NCBI RefSeq assembly: GCF_005116475.1
Contig: NZ_SWBO01000002.1
Coordinates: forward strand, 329,258-393,257
Direction of reading: 5' to 3'
Source: Pedobacter cryotolerans
Lineage (GTDB): Bacteria; Bacteroidota; Bacteroidia; Sphingobacteriales; Sphingobacteriaceae
Length of the DNA: 64,000 nucleotides
Shown in pieces: positions 42,770-51,326 of this stretch. Below the pieces are notes generated by a model. That model was not told the origin of the DNA and searched no databases. It saw nothing but the letters and a program-made list of their open reading frames with translations. The translations under genes were made by a program, and so were the position numbers. Positions within the stretch are counted from its first letter, which is position 1; every line of letters starts with the position of its first letter.

Positions 42770-43207
42770 ATGGAAATAAACGACAACGGTTTCATTTTTT
42801 CTGACGATGTAAATTTAGTTGATGTAAAAGCAGTACATCACTATTTAAGTACTCAATCTTATTGGGCGAAGGGAATTCCTAAAGAAACTGTACAGAAATC
42901 GATTGCCAATTCACTTTGTTTTGGCATTTATAAAGATGGTAAACAAGCAGGTTTTGCTCGTTGGGTAACAGACAGAGCTACTTTTGCCTACCTGTGCGAT
43001 GTGTATATAGAAAATGATTTTAGAGGATTAGGTTTATCCAAAAAACTAATGTCATTAATGCTTTTTCATCCAGACTTGCAAGGTTTAAGAACTTATTGCT
43101 TGGCAACTTTAGATGCACATCAATTATATGCACAATTTGGTTTTAAAGCAGTTGCTAACCCAGAAAAGCTAATGGAAATTCGTATTAAGGATATCTATCA
43201 CAAATAA
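42770..43207 (+). CDS. GNAT-family N-acetyltransferase
   Basis: 145 aa. Acetyl-CoA pocket signature DVYIENDFRGLGLSKKLMS (R-x-x-G-x-G/L motif), a preceding CFGIYKDGKQAGFARWVTD strand, and the C-terminal LYAQFGFKAVANPEKLMEI where Tyr is the likely general acid. The N-terminal TQSYWAKGIPKETVQKSI block is typical of a Bacteroidota GNAT group. Substrate unknown. A bidirectional terminator hairpin separates it from the GH43 gene. Confidence 0.9.
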   Translation: MEINDNGFIFSDDVNLVDVKAVHHYLSTQSYWAKGIPKETVQKSIANSLCFGIYKDGKQAGFARWVTDRATFAYLCDVYIENDFRGLGLSKKLMSLMLFHPDLQGLRTYCLATLDAHQLYAQFGFKAVANPEKLMEIRIKDIYHK

Positions 43208-43242
43208 AAAAGGGAAAATATATAATTTACATTTTCCCTTTT
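43208..43242. terminator. Bidirectional terminator between GNAT and GH43 genes
   Basis: AAAAGGGAAAAT (43208-43219) and ATTTTCCCTTTT (43231-43242) form a perfect stem with an 11-nt loop. It is suited to stop both convergent genes. Confidence 0.75.
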
Positions 43243-43260
43243 CCATCTTACTTTTTACCT

Positions 43261-44223
43261 CTACAACTTATTCTTCTTCACCCCTTCTTTTGTAATCTTA
43301 ACAGGATTGATCAATCCATCTTTGTCAAAAGTCATCATATCTATACAAGTTACGCGATGATTACCATCTTTCTCTCCGATTGGTCTGCGGTGGTAAACGA
43401 TGTACCACAAATCTTTTTTTGCATCGTTTATCACAGAGTGATGACCTGCACCTCTTGCAATTTCTGGATCTTGAGTTAATATTCTTCCAATTCTTTTAAA
43501 CGGACCTAAAGGCGAATCAGCAATGGCATAAGCTACATAATAATTCGGGCCAGTCCAACCACCTTCACTCCACATAAAATAATATTTACCATTCTTCATA
43601 AACATAAAAGAGCCTTCTGTGTATCCTTCAGGCGTAATTTCCTTAAATGTTGATCCATCTTCAAATGGCACAAACCCAGTAAAATCATTGTTCAATTTTG
43701 CAATGTTACAATGAGACCAACCCCCATAAATTAGATAGTAAGATCCGTCTTTGTCTTTAAAAACGTACTGATCTATCGGCTGTGCCTTATTATAAAATTT
43801 ATCAACTAAAGGTTTACCTAAATGATCTTTAAACGGACCTTGGGGTTTGTCTGAAACTGCTACGCCAATACCACCAACTTCATTATCGCTTTGTATATCA
43901 TTGGCGCCAAAAAACAAATAATATTTACCATCTTTTTGAGTAATTGATGGTGCCCACATCGCTTTATTTGCCCACTTTATTGATGCTGTATCAATAATTC
44001 GTTCATGTTTTTTCCAAGTAATTAAATCTTTTGATGAAAAGGCATCCATAAAAACCTGCTCTCTATACTTTGCAGAATAGGTAGGATAAACCCAATAAGT
44101 TTTACTGAAAATTTGCGCTTCTGGATCTGCGTACCAACCTGGAAAAATTGGATTACCCGAAGTTTGTGCTTGCGATAGCATCGGAAACATCAATAAGAGA
44201 TAGATAAATCGTTTTAGTTTCAT
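43261..44223 (-). CDS. Secreted glycoside hydrolase family 43 protein
   Basis: 320 aa. Signal peptide FIYLLLMFPMLSQA-QTSG. Five-bladed beta-propeller: the catalytic-base motif PIFPGWYADPEAQIF (Asp), MWAPSITQKDGKYYLFFGAN, the pKa-modulating Asp in AQPIDQYVFKDKDGSYYLIY, and the catalytic acid Glu in PEGYTEGSFMFMKNGKYYF. GH43 enzymes act on arabinose- or xylose-containing glycans. It has no SusCD system or other sugar genes nearby. Length is for a single catalytic domain only. Confidence 0.9.
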   Translation of the reverse strand: MKLKRFIYLLLMFPMLSQAQTSGNPIFPGWYADPEAQIFSKTYWVYPTYSAKYREQVFMDAFSSKDLITWKKHERIIDTASIKWANKAMWAPSITQKDGKYYLFFGANDIQSDNEVGGIGVAVSDKPQGPFKDHLGKPLVDKFYNKAQPIDQYVFKDKDGSYYLIYGGWSHCNIAKLNNDFTGFVPFEDGSTFKEITPEGYTEGSFMFMKNGKYYFMWSEGGWTGPNYYVAYAIADSPLGPFKRIGRILTQDPEIARGAGHHSVINDAKKDLWYIVYHRRPIGEKDGNHRVTCIDMMTFDKDGLINPVKITKEGVKKNKL

Positions 44224-44354
44224 AATGCAAGATAATAAAATGATTTAATAAATATAAACCTCATTGCTGAGGAACGAAGCAATCCTACAACTATCGCTAT
44301 TTTTTTACATACCGCTTTTGGTGTACTTAGTTACATGAATGATTAAAAATTAAA

Positions 44355-45311
44355 CTACCAACCCTTAACCCAATCTTCTTGCTGTTTTGCATTTAAGAAA
44401 GTCCAAGCTACAATACGTGTAATTTTGTTACCAGTTCTCATTTCACTTGTTCTAATTTCAGCTACTTCTGCCCTATCTAGCATAGCATAAATACCACCTA
44501 AGTTTTCGCTTTTTGAAACCAAACTAGTAAACCATAAACACTGATTTTTAAATAATTTACTTTCTGCAATCAATTGTCCAATAAAAGCCACTTCGCCACC
44601 TTTAGTCCATAACTCTGTATTTTTACCACCAAAGTTTAACACTGTGTTAGCGTAATTTTTATTTCCTAAATTTCTATTTTTTCTTTGCGAACCTGCACTT
44701 GCTTCTTCTGCTGATGCATGGAAGGGAGGATTGCAGATCGTTAAATCAAACTTTTCTTCTTTATGGATGATATGATTAAAAACCGCAGATTTTGATATTT
44801 GTAACCTAATCTCCACATTGTTTTTCAATGCTGAATTTATTTCAACAATGTTTTTAGCTGATTGCACTGCAATACTATCAATTTCTGAACCAACAAATTG
44901 CCAACCATATTCTTTGCAACCAATAATTGGGTATACACAATTTGCACCAACTCCAATATCTAAAACTTTAATCTTTTTCCCATTTGGGATATTTTGGGCA
45001 TTACAAGATGCCAACAAATCAGCAGCATAGTGGATGTAATCGGCCCTGCCCGGAATTGGTGGACACAAATATCCTTCTGGGATATCCCAAAAATCAATTT
45101 GATAAAAATGTTTTAAAAGTGCTTTATTTAAGGTTTTTACTGCAGCAGGATTGGCAAAATCAATAGATTCATCATCATATTTATTTACAGAAACATATTG
45201 GGCTAGTTCAGTACATGATAAAACTAAAGTCTTAAAATCATACCTAGATTTATGTTTATTCCTTAGGTGTAAGCTGCTTTTTTCTGCTTCAAAGTTTTTC
45301 TTCTTCTCCAT
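44355..45311 (-). CDS. rlmF: 23S rRNA adenine-1618 N6-methyltransferase
   Basis: 318 aa. SAM-dependent methyltransferase of the RlmF group: RADYIHYAADLLAS, the SAM motif VLDIGVGANCVYPIIGCKEY, FVGSEIDSIAVQSAKNI, and the catalytic NPPFHASAEEASAG (N-P-P-F). The C-terminal FLNAKQQEDWVKGW is also typical. Its start shares one base with the stop codon of the upstream gene (45311), a coupled pair. Confidence 0.94.
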   Translation of the reverse strand: MEKKKNFEAEKSSLHLRNKHKSRYDFKTLVLSCTELAQYVSVNKYDDESIDFANPAAVKTLNKALLKHFYQIDFWDIPEGYLCPPIPGRADYIHYAADLLASCNAQNIPNGKKIKVLDIGVGANCVYPIIGCKEYGWQFVGSEIDSIAVQSAKNIVEINSALKNNVEIRLQISKSAVFNHIIHKEEKFDLTICNPPFHASAEEASAGSQRKNRNLGNKNYANTVLNFGGKNTELWTKGGEVAFIGQLIAESKLFKNQCLWFTSLVSKSENLGGIYAMLDRAEVAEIRTSEMRTGNKITRIVAWTFLNAKQQEDWVKGW

Positions 45312-46624
45312 TAGGCAGTTTTTACATCATCTTCACTGTAATCTTTAATATCGGTAATGTATCCATTTAACAAAAGAAAATCGAACAATGGTTTTGCATC
45401 ATCAGTAACAGGCATATTTGCTGTAGAAACCACTGTGTTTGTTTTTTTATCTAAAAACGGATAAGCAAAAAGTTTTACGTTTTGTGTAAACATATCACTT
45501 ACATAAGCCAATAGCTGACTTGTATAATTTTCTCCAAAATTTTTGGAATTAAAAACGAACTTTAAGTTGTTAATATTTGTAGAAATGCCCACACTTTTAG
45601 GCTTGCATCTACTTAAATATTTTGCCAATCTATTGTGGCGGGTAAAATTAGAAACAATAACCAAGTTACCTGTTGCACACATTTCTTCTGCTCTTAAAGC
45701 AACTGCTTCCAAATCAATATCATCAGGAGTTTCTTGATCGTCTGTTAATACATTGGTTAGCAAAACTTCAATCATAACAGCCAAATTACCATCTTGAACT
45801 TGGTTGGTGCGCTTAAACTGATCTGTCGCTTTATTAAACAAATTAAAGTTTGGCAATGATTTCTGACCATATTTGGTACGCAAAATCATGATGTCTTTTT
45901 TGTAAAGTAAATCTTTCGCTTGTCTCGGGTGACTATCCTCATCAAATATTGCAGCTGCTGAAAAATCTTTCATGATTAAATAAAGATTAAGCAACATATT
46001 ATTTACTCCTTCAAAAGCTGGTCCTTTAACTGATATCAAATCAATCTCAACCGAGCCTACAGTTAAATTATCAACCAACGATTCTATCATCACCTTTGGT
46101 TCGTGATAATGATAAAAGGCGGCATAAACCAAATTTACACCAATAATTCCCAGCACACGTTGTTGCATGTTTACATCGGTATCAAACAACCTTACATGAA
46201 AAAATATTTCGTTTGGCAAACCTCCAGGTTCTGTTTTAAAACAAATACCAACCCAACCATGTGGTTCATTTGTACGCTTAAAATTTAGAGTAGTTACGGT
46301 ATTTGCGAATGCAAAAAATGTACGATGATCGTATTTTTCGCCAAGCAAGCGTTCGTTTAATAAGCTAAACTCATGCTCTAACATCCTTAAAAGCCTATTC
46401 TGACTTACATATCTACCAGAAGCTTCTGCTCCGTAAATGGCATCACTAAAAGTCATATCATAAGCCGACATGGTTTTAGCAACGGTACCTGCGGCTGCTC
46501 CAGCTGTAAAAAAGTTACGAGCTACTTCTTGCCCAGCTCCTATTTCTGCAAATGTGCCATAAATTTTTTCGTTCAAATTTATCTTTAACGCCTTACGCTT
46601 GGTATCAAGGATTTCTCTTTCCAT
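45311..46624 (-). CDS. Conserved Bacteroidota-type protein of unknown function
   Basis: 437 aa. It starts MEREILDTKRKALKINLNEK and continues IYGTFAEIGAGQEVARNFF, GAAAGTVAKTMSAYDMTFSD, ASGRYVSQNRLLRMLEHEFS, HGWVGICFKTEPGGLPNEI and RLFDTDVNMQQRVLGIIGVN. Proteins with this exact style of N-terminus are widespread in Bacteroidota as far as I recall, and databases disagree on their names. I see no signal peptide and no known catalytic motif. A GAGQEV...AGAAAGT region resembles a nucleotide or phosphate loop only loosely. Coupled to rlmF by a one-base overlap, so a role near RNA modification is possible but unproven. Confidence 0.85.
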   Translation of the reverse strand: MEREILDTKRKALKINLNEKIYGTFAEIGAGQEVARNFFTAGAAAGTVAKTMSAYDMTFSDAIYGAEASGRYVSQNRLLRMLEHEFSLLNERLLGEKYDHRTFFAFANTVTTLNFKRTNEPHGWVGICFKTEPGGLPNEIFFHVRLFDTDVNMQQRVLGIIGVNLVYAAFYHYHEPKVMIESLVDNLTVGSVEIDLISVKGPAFEGVNNMLLNLYLIMKDFSAAAIFDEDSHPRQAKDLLYKKDIMILRTKYGQKSLPNFNLFNKATDQFKRTNQVQDGNLAVMIEVLLTNVLTDDQETPDDIDLEAVALRAEEMCATGNLVIVSNFTRHNRLAKYLSRCKPKSVGISTNINNLKFVFNSKNFGENYTSQLLAYVSDMFTQNVKLFAYPFLDKKTNTVVSTANMPVTDDAKPLFDFLLLNGYITDIKDYSEDDVKTA

Positions 46625-46739
46625 ACTGCAAAAGTAACAAATTGGTTCATTAGTTCATTGTTTCATTAGTTCATTTGTACGATTAGTTAGTCTGTTTACC
46701 CATTCAACCCAGTGAACAAATGACACCAATGAACTTGAT

Positions 46740-46772
46740 AAAAAAGAAAAGGCGACACCTTTCGATATCGCC
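46740..46772 (-). terminator. Terminator of the Hsp20 gene
   Basis: Minus-strand stem GGCGATATC with GGTGTCGCC (9 bp including G-T pairs) capped by a GAAA tetraloop, followed by TTTTCTTTTTT. It lies 34 nt after the hsp20 stop codon. Confidence 0.85.
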
Positions 46773-46805
46773 CTCTCAACCTTAAACTTAAATTAAACTA
46801 TTGTG

Positions 46806-47237
46806 TTATGAAACTACAATTTCTTTATGCGTGTTTTTTGCTTCATCTTGCTTTCCAATGGTGATGGTTAAAATTCCGTTCACATATTCCGCACTAATTT
46901 TTTCTGCATCAACTCCTTCTGGTAAAATAAATGATCTTGCAAATGAATTGTACTCAAATTCTTTACGCGTATAATCTTTCTTTAAATCAGCTTCAATTTT
47001 TTTCTCGGCCCAAACAGAAAGATTGTCTTTTTTTAAATCTATTTTAAAATCCTCTTTATTTAAGCCAGGTGCCGCTAATTCAATTTTATACTCATTTTCA
47101 TTTTCACAAATATTTACGTTTGGTATTTTATTTATGCCCTGATTTTTATTTAATGCATCACTAAACAAAGAATCAAATACATTGTTAAAGTATGGTGCGG
47201 TGTTTCTGGTTTTGTTGTTAAATTTTACTAAAGTCAT
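46806..47237 (-). CDS. Small heat-shock protein (Hsp20/alpha-crystallin)
   Basis: 143 aa ATP-independent chaperone. Alpha-crystallin domain about 45-140: NVNICENENEYKIELAAPGL, NKEDFKIDLKKDNLSVWAE, RSFILPEGVDAEKISAEYVN and GILTITIGKQDE. The N-terminal APYFNNVFDSLFSD segment is the usual oligomerisation arm. Its message has an unusually good ribosome-binding site (GGAGG 8 nt before ATG), rare in this genome, which suggests strong translation under stress. Has its own terminator; divergent from a thioesterase gene. Confidence 0.94.
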   Translation of the reverse strand: MTLVKFNNKTRNTAPYFNNVFDSLFSDALNKNQGINKIPNVNICENENEYKIELAAPGLNKEDFKIDLKKDNLSVWAEKKIEADLKKDYTRKEFEYNSFARSFILPEGVDAEKISAEYVNGILTITIGKQDEAKNTHKEIVVS

Positions 47238-47243
47238 TTTAAT

Positions 47244-47250
47244 ATCCTCC
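47244..47250 (-). promoter_or_regulatory. Strong Shine-Dalgarno site of hsp20
   Basis: On the minus strand GGAGGAT (47250-47244) lies 8 nt ahead of the ATG at 47237. Bacteroidota genes mostly lack such sites and none of the other starts examined here has one of this quality. Confidence 0.75.
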
Positions 47251-47313
47251 GTTATTTTATTTTTTTTAAGTTATAATTGTTCCTATTCAAACCCTATTCC
47301 AAACCTAAAATAT

Positions 47314-47799
47314 ATGTTTTTCAAGTCATTTTGGCGCACAAAAGAAAAATCAGCAGACAAAAAGTCAGTTGAACTAAGTAATAAAGACAGTTTTAAATAC
47401 AAAACTAGTTTAGAGACAAGGTTTGCAGACTTTGATATGATGGGACATGTGAATAATGCCGTTTACTTTACTTACATGGAAATAGGCAGAACAAAATATT
47501 GGAGCCACGCCATTAAATGGGATTGGCAAAAGACTGGAGTAGTAATAGGAAATGCATCTATAGATTATATTGCGCCAATATTCATCAATGATAAAATTCA
47601 TATTTATGTGAAAACTTCGAGAATTGGAACAAAAAGTTTTGATTTGGAGTATTTGATTGTTAAAGAACAAAATGGAACTGAAATAATTTGTAGTAGAGGC
47701 AAAACAGTTTGTGTTGCTTATGATTATGCTACTAAAAAACCTGCTCCCATTCCAGATAAGGAAAGAGAGAAAATGGTAAATTTTGAACAGCTACCTTAA
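47314..47799 (+). CDS. Hotdog-fold acyl-CoA thioesterase (start corrected)
   Basis: 161 aa from ATG 47314. A longer frame from 47182 is open, but its first 44 codons overlap the hsp20 gene start and control region on the other strand and look non-coding, so the later ATG is preferred. Signature: LETRFADFDMMGHVNNAVYFTYMEIGRTKYW ('D-x-x-x-H-x-N' of 4HBT thioesterases), then VIGNASIDYIAPIFINDKIH. Long lysine-rich N-terminal extension (RTKEKSADKKSV). Its stop overlaps the folB stop by four bases (convergent). Confidence 0.85.
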   Translation: MFFKSFWRTKEKSADKKSVELSNKDSFKYKTSLETRFADFDMMGHVNNAVYFTYMEIGRTKYWSHAIKWDWQKTGVVIGNASIDYIAPIFINDKIHIYVKTSRIGTKSFDLEYLIVKEQNGTEIICSRGKTVCVAYDYATKKPAPIPDKEREKMVNFEQLP

Positions 47800-48155
47800 A
47801 TTGCCTTAAAACTTAATTGTACAAATGAACACCCAACTTCACCAGGCATTGGCGGATTCATTTTTTTAATACCTACCGTAGCAGTTTGTATAAATGGATA
47901 TTTTTGAATGATATGATCAATAATTATTTTCACAACCGTTTCTAGTAATTTTTGGGTTTGCTTCATCGCATTAGTCAGTATTGCGTTGATTTCTTCATAA
48001 TTTACAGTAACATTCAAATTCTCAGTATCGATATTTGGTGTAAAAGTAACTTCTACATCTACCAAAAAATGGCTGCCAATGAGTTGTTCTTCTGGATAAA
48101 AACCATGAAAAGCTTTAAATTTTACATCTCTTAAGGCTACAGTTTGTACAAACAT
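47796..48155 (-). CDS. folB: Dihydroneopterin aldolase
   Basis: 119 aa folate enzyme. Start VQTVALRDVKFKAFHGFYPE, then EQLIGSHFLVDVEVTFTPNI, VNYEEINAILTNAMKQ (Glu in the active site), LETVVKIIIDHIIQKYPF and TVGIKKMNPPMPGEV with the conserved Lys. Standard length for FolB. Convergent with the thioesterase gene, so the two transcripts end against each other. Confidence 0.94.
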   Translation of the reverse strand: MFVQTVALRDVKFKAFHGFYPEEQLIGSHFLVDVEVTFTPNIDTENLNVTVNYEEINAILTNAMKQTQKLLETVVKIIIDHIIQKYPFIQTATVGIKKMNPPMPGEVGCSFVQLSFKAI

Positions 48156-48214
48156 TGTGTTTAAATTATTTAATTGATGTTTCTAGGGTAAAATTTAATT
48201 TTACCTCATTTTGA

Positions 48215-48243
48215 TTGGTGATTACACTAAATTATTAACTTTG
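48215..48243 (+). promoter_or_regulatory. Promoter of the acyl-CoA dehydrogenase operon
   Basis: TTG (48215-48217), 18-nt spacer, TAACTTTG (48236-48243). This fits TTG-N18/19-TAnnTTTG, 37 nt before the ATG. Confidence 0.75.
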
Positions 48244-48280
48244 GAACAATCACTCTACTTAACCAAATATAGTGTAAAAC

Positions 48281-49471
48281 ATGAATAAATCAGCTAAAAA
48301 AGACCTTTACGACGCTCCAGATTATTACCAATTAGACGAACTTTTATCAGAAGAACATCTACTAATCCGTTCTACGGTAAGAGATTGGGTAAAAAAAGAA
48401 GTTAGTCCAATAATTGAAGATTATGCACAAAGAGCAGAATTTCCTAAGCATTTAATTAAAGGATTAGGAGAAATTGGTGCTTTCGGACCAACTATACCAG
48501 TTGAATATGGTGGTGCTGGCTTAGATTACACAGCTTATGGTATCATTATGCAGGAGATTGAACGTGGTGACTCTGGAATTAGATCTACTGCTTCTGTACA
48601 AGGCTCATTGGTGATGTACCCAATTTACGCTTACGGAACTGAAGAACAACGCAAGAAATATTTACCAAAATTAGCCACAGGCGAAATGATGGGATGTTTT
48701 GGTTTAACAGAACCAGATCATGGATCAAACCCTGGTGGAATGGTTACCAACATTAAAGACAAAGGCGATCATTATCTGTTAAACGGTGCCAAAATGTGGA
48801 TCTCAAACGCTCCATTTGCAGATATCGCAGTAGTATGGGCAAAAGATGAAGAGGGAAAAATACGCGGGCTAATTGTAGAACGTGGCATGGAAGGTTTTAC
48901 CACTCCAGAAACCCATGGCAAATGGAGCTTACGTGCATCGGCTACCGGAGAATTGGTTTTCGACAACGTTAAAGTGCCTAAGGAAAATATTTTCCCTGAC
49001 ATTAAAGGCTTAAAAGGACCTCTAGGTTGTTTAAACCAGGCTCGTTATGGTATTGCATGGGGTGCTTTAGGTGCAGCTATGGATTGTTACGATACTGCAC
49101 TACGCTATTCTAAAGAGCGCATTCAATTTGGTAAGCCAATCGGCGGATTTCAATTACAACAGAAGAAATTGGCAGAAATGGTAACTGAAATTACTAAAGG
49201 ACAATTGTTAGTTTGGCGTTTAGGTGTATTAAAAAGCGAAAACAGAGCAACAGCAGAACAAATTTCCATGGCAAAACGTAACAGTGTTGAAATTGCTTTA
49301 GATATTGCTCGTAATGCCCGCCAAATGTTAGGCGGAATGGGTATTACAGGTGAATATTCAATTATGCGCCACATGATGAACTTAGAATCTGTTGTAACTT
49401 ATGAAGGTACGCATGACGTTCATTTATTAATTACTGGTATGGATGTAACTGGATTAAACGCATTTAAGTAA
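48281..49471 (+). CDS. Acyl-CoA dehydrogenase, glutaryl-CoA dehydrogenase-like
   Basis: 396 aa flavoprotein. Start DLYDAPDYYQLDELLSEEHL, GAFGPTIPVEYGGAGLDYTA, MMGCFGLTEPDHGSNPGGMV (FAD/substrate region), WISNAPFADIAVVWAK, and the late block SVVTYEGTHDVHLLITG where Glu of YEGTHD is the catalytic base of glutaryl-CoA dehydrogenases. The overall sequence fits GcdH more than short-chain acyl-CoA dehydrogenases. GcdH degrades lysine/tryptophan. No lysine-degradation partner is adjacent; the next genes code for SRPBCC and DUF1801 proteins. Confidence 0.9.
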   Translation: MNKSAKKDLYDAPDYYQLDELLSEEHLLIRSTVRDWVKKEVSPIIEDYAQRAEFPKHLIKGLGEIGAFGPTIPVEYGGAGLDYTAYGIIMQEIERGDSGIRSTASVQGSLVMYPIYAYGTEEQRKKYLPKLATGEMMGCFGLTEPDHGSNPGGMVTNIKDKGDHYLLNGAKMWISNAPFADIAVVWAKDEEGKIRGLIVERGMEGFTTPETHGKWSLRASATGELVFDNVKVPKENIFPDIKGLKGPLGCLNQARYGIAWGALGAAMDCYDTALRYSKERIQFGKPIGGFQLQQKKLAEMVTEITKGQLLVWRLGVLKSENRATAEQISMAKRNSVEIALDIARNARQMLGGMGITGEYSIMRHMMNLESVVTYEGTHDVHLLITGMDVTGLNAFK

Positions 49472-49477
49472 ACTCTG

Positions 49478-49864
49478 ATGAAATCGTTTAAAAAATACTT
49501 ACCCCTACCAGCACCACCCGAAGAAGTGTATTTGGCCTTAACAAAAGCACAAAGCATACAATTATGGACAGGCGCAGAAGTTGAATTTACAGAAGAACCA
49601 GGAACTGAGTTTTCTTACTGGGATGGAGATATAGTTGGAAAAAACATAGAATTTGAGCCTAATAAAAAAATTGTTCAACAATGGTATTTTGGCGAGGATG
49701 GAGAACCTTCGATTGTCACCATCAAATTACATGAGGACAAAAAAGGAACATCTTTAGAATTTCAACAGACCAATATTCCGGACGAAGACTACAAAGACTT
49801 TACCGAAGGCATTGAAGAATATTTTTTAGGTGGCTTAGCCGATTTCTTCGAAATTGAACTGTAA
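49478..49864 (+). CDS. SRPBCC/AHSA1 START-like domain protein
   Basis: 128 aa lipid/ligand-binding-fold protein. Begins KKYLPLPAPPEEVYLALTKA, with SIQLWTGAEVEFTEEPGTEF, SYWDGDIVGKNIEFEPNKKI and a terminal YFLGGLADFFEIEL, all in the AHSA1 pattern. Only 6 nt after the acyl-CoA dehydrogenase gene, and it overlaps the DUF1801 gene by one base. SRPBCC proteins of this type often bind hydrophobic ligands or Hsp90; no function here is proven. Confidence 0.88.
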   Translation: MKSFKKYLPLPAPPEEVYLALTKAQSIQLWTGAEVEFTEEPGTEFSYWDGDIVGKNIEFEPNKKIVQQWYFGEDGEPSIVTIKLHEDKKGTSLEFQQTNIPDEDYKDFTEGIEEYFLGGLADFFEIEL

Positions 49865-50220
49865 TGATTAGTGAATTAAATCAATTTTATTTAAAGTTTG
49901 AGGAACCTACTCAAAGTTGCTTATTAGCTTTAAGAAATTTGATTTTAAAACATGATGTAAATATTACTGCAGAATGGAAGTACAAACTTCCATTTTTTTA
50001 TTTTAAAGGCAAAATGCTTTGTTACCTCTGGATACACAAAAAATACAAGCAACCTTACATTGGTTTTGTTGATGGAGGCTTAATTGATCATCCAGATTTA
50101 CTACAAGAAAAAAGAGCTCGAATGAAAATTTTATTGATCAACGAAAATGATGATTTGCCAATTGAAAAAATTAAGGCTATCTTAACTTCAGCAATATATT
50201 TTTGTATTAAAAAGAAATAA
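49864..50220 (+). CDS. DUF1801-type protein
   Basis: 118 aa. Typical DUF1801/YdhG-like features: ISELNQFYLKFEEPTQSCLL, NITAEWKYKLPFFYFKGKML, CYLWIHKKYKQPYIGFVDGG and KILLINENDDLPIEKIKAIL. The pairing of a START-like protein with a DUF1801 protein (TAATG junction at 49862-49866) is common in Bacteroidota and Firmicutes. No biochemical function is established for the family as far as I recall. Confidence 0.88.
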   Translation: MISELNQFYLKFEEPTQSCLLALRNLILKHDVNITAEWKYKLPFFYFKGKMLCYLWIHKKYKQPYIGFVDGGLIDHPDLLQEKRARMKILLINENDDLPIEKIKAILTSAIYFCIKKK

Positions 50221-50230
50221 ATTTCCGCTC

Positions 50231-51028
50231 ATGAAAAAAACCTTAATCTTATGCATTGTTGCAATTTTACTTACAGGATGTAGCATTACAAATGCACCTA
50301 ATTCTTTACCAGTTTTCTATTCTTCTCCTATTGCTTCTAATGATATTTCCTACTTACCAAAACCATTAAGTACAGATAGTACCAAAACTCAAAATTATTT
50401 AAGCGCTAGCTTTGCATCTTCTTCATTACCATTAGAAATAGGAACTTTTACAATGGGTTACTTAAATTACAATAGGTCGCACACCTTTAAAAATTTCAAT
50501 TTCGCATATGGAGCTTTCGGGTTTTATGGAGGTACTGATGATGATGGCTACAACAATGCAATTAGACCATTAGATAAAAATTTTAGTGGTAAAGAATTTT
50601 ATGGAGGCGGATTGAGATCATCAATAGGTGTTTTTGAAACTTCAGGAAATACAGAATTTAGAATTTTAAACTGGGAAAACACTTTAAGTTTTGAAGGTGG
50701 TTCTTATGCGTATTTGAGAAAAAAGTTAAGAAACGATAGTGAACCACTCTCTATAGGTTCAGATAAAACTGTACTTTTTACTACTGGTGGTTCTACCGAA
50801 ATAATCTGGCGTGGAAGCAAAAACACAAATAGAAACTATGGCTTTAGACTTTTTGTTGGAGCAACAACAGGACTTAAACAAAATATTAATTATACTGAGA
50901 ATAAACTAAGTGGATTAGCCACAGATTTCTCGTTCTTTTTAAAAATAAAACGTGCTTATGGGGTGTTTAGTCAAGGTTCAAATCTTAGACAATACGGTGG
51001 AAAAATTACACTTGGGTACTCTTTATAA
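50231..51028 (+). CDS. Lipoprotein with a probable beta-barrel-like body, unknown
   Basis: 265 aa. Lipoprotein signal LILCIVAILLTGCSITNAP (Cys17). The rest is rich in aromatic/glycine alternation (e.g. FAYGAFGFYGGTDDDGYNNA, GLRSSIGVFETSGNTEFRIL, YGGKITLGYSL at the end) suggesting outer-membrane beta strands, typical of small Bacteroidota outer-membrane proteins with no family I can name. It follows the DUF1801 gene by 10 nt in the same direction. Confidence 0.78.
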   Translation: MKKTLILCIVAILLTGCSITNAPNSLPVFYSSPIASNDISYLPKPLSTDSTKTQNYLSASFASSSLPLEIGTFTMGYLNYNRSHTFKNFNFAYGAFGFYGGTDDDGYNNAIRPLDKNFSGKEFYGGGLRSSIGVFETSGNTEFRILNWENTLSFEGGSYAYLRKKLRNDSEPLSIGSDKTVLFTTGGSTEIIWRGSKNTNRNYGFRLFVGATTGLKQNINYTENKLSGLATDFSFFLKIKRAYGVFSQGSNLRQYGGKITLGYSL

Positions 51029-51085
51029 TCCCGTCTAAAACTTTACATCCAATTTTTTGTTCTAAACCCAACTAAACTAAATATT

Positions 51086-51301
51086 ATGGGCAAATCATTT
51101 GGAATTGGATTAATTGTACTTGGAGTAGTATTGTTAATCTGGACAGGCTTTACTTACACCAAAAAAGAAAAAGTTATTGATGCTGGTCCTATTCAGATTT
51201 CTGCTGATAGAGAAAAATCTGTAAACTGGCCGCCTTATGTTGGTGGAATTGTCTTAATTGCAGGCGTAATTGTTTTTATAGGCTATAATAAGAAAAAATA
51301 G
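51086..51301 (+). CDS. 71-aa two-helix membrane protein
   Basis: Two hydrophobic helices: IGLIVLGVVLLIWTGFTY (about 6-23) and PYVGGIVLIAGVIVFIGY (about 50-67), with a short charged loop DAGPIQISADREKSVNWP and a Lys tail KKK. It resembles DUF3185-type small membrane proteins (the 'KKEKVIDAGPI' loop). Located 57 nt after the lipoprotein gene. Function unknown. Confidence 0.75.
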   Translation: MGKSFGIGLIVLGVVLLIWTGFTYTKKEKVIDAGPIQISADREKSVNWPPYVGGIVLIAGVIVFIGYNKKK

Positions 51302-51326
51302 TGTTCTTGATTTGATAAATAAGAAT

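Noticed and set aside
47182..47313. N-terminal extension of the thioesterase frame (44 codons)
   Set aside because: It overlaps the hsp20 coding start and ribosome site on the other strand and looks like a random hydrophobic run.
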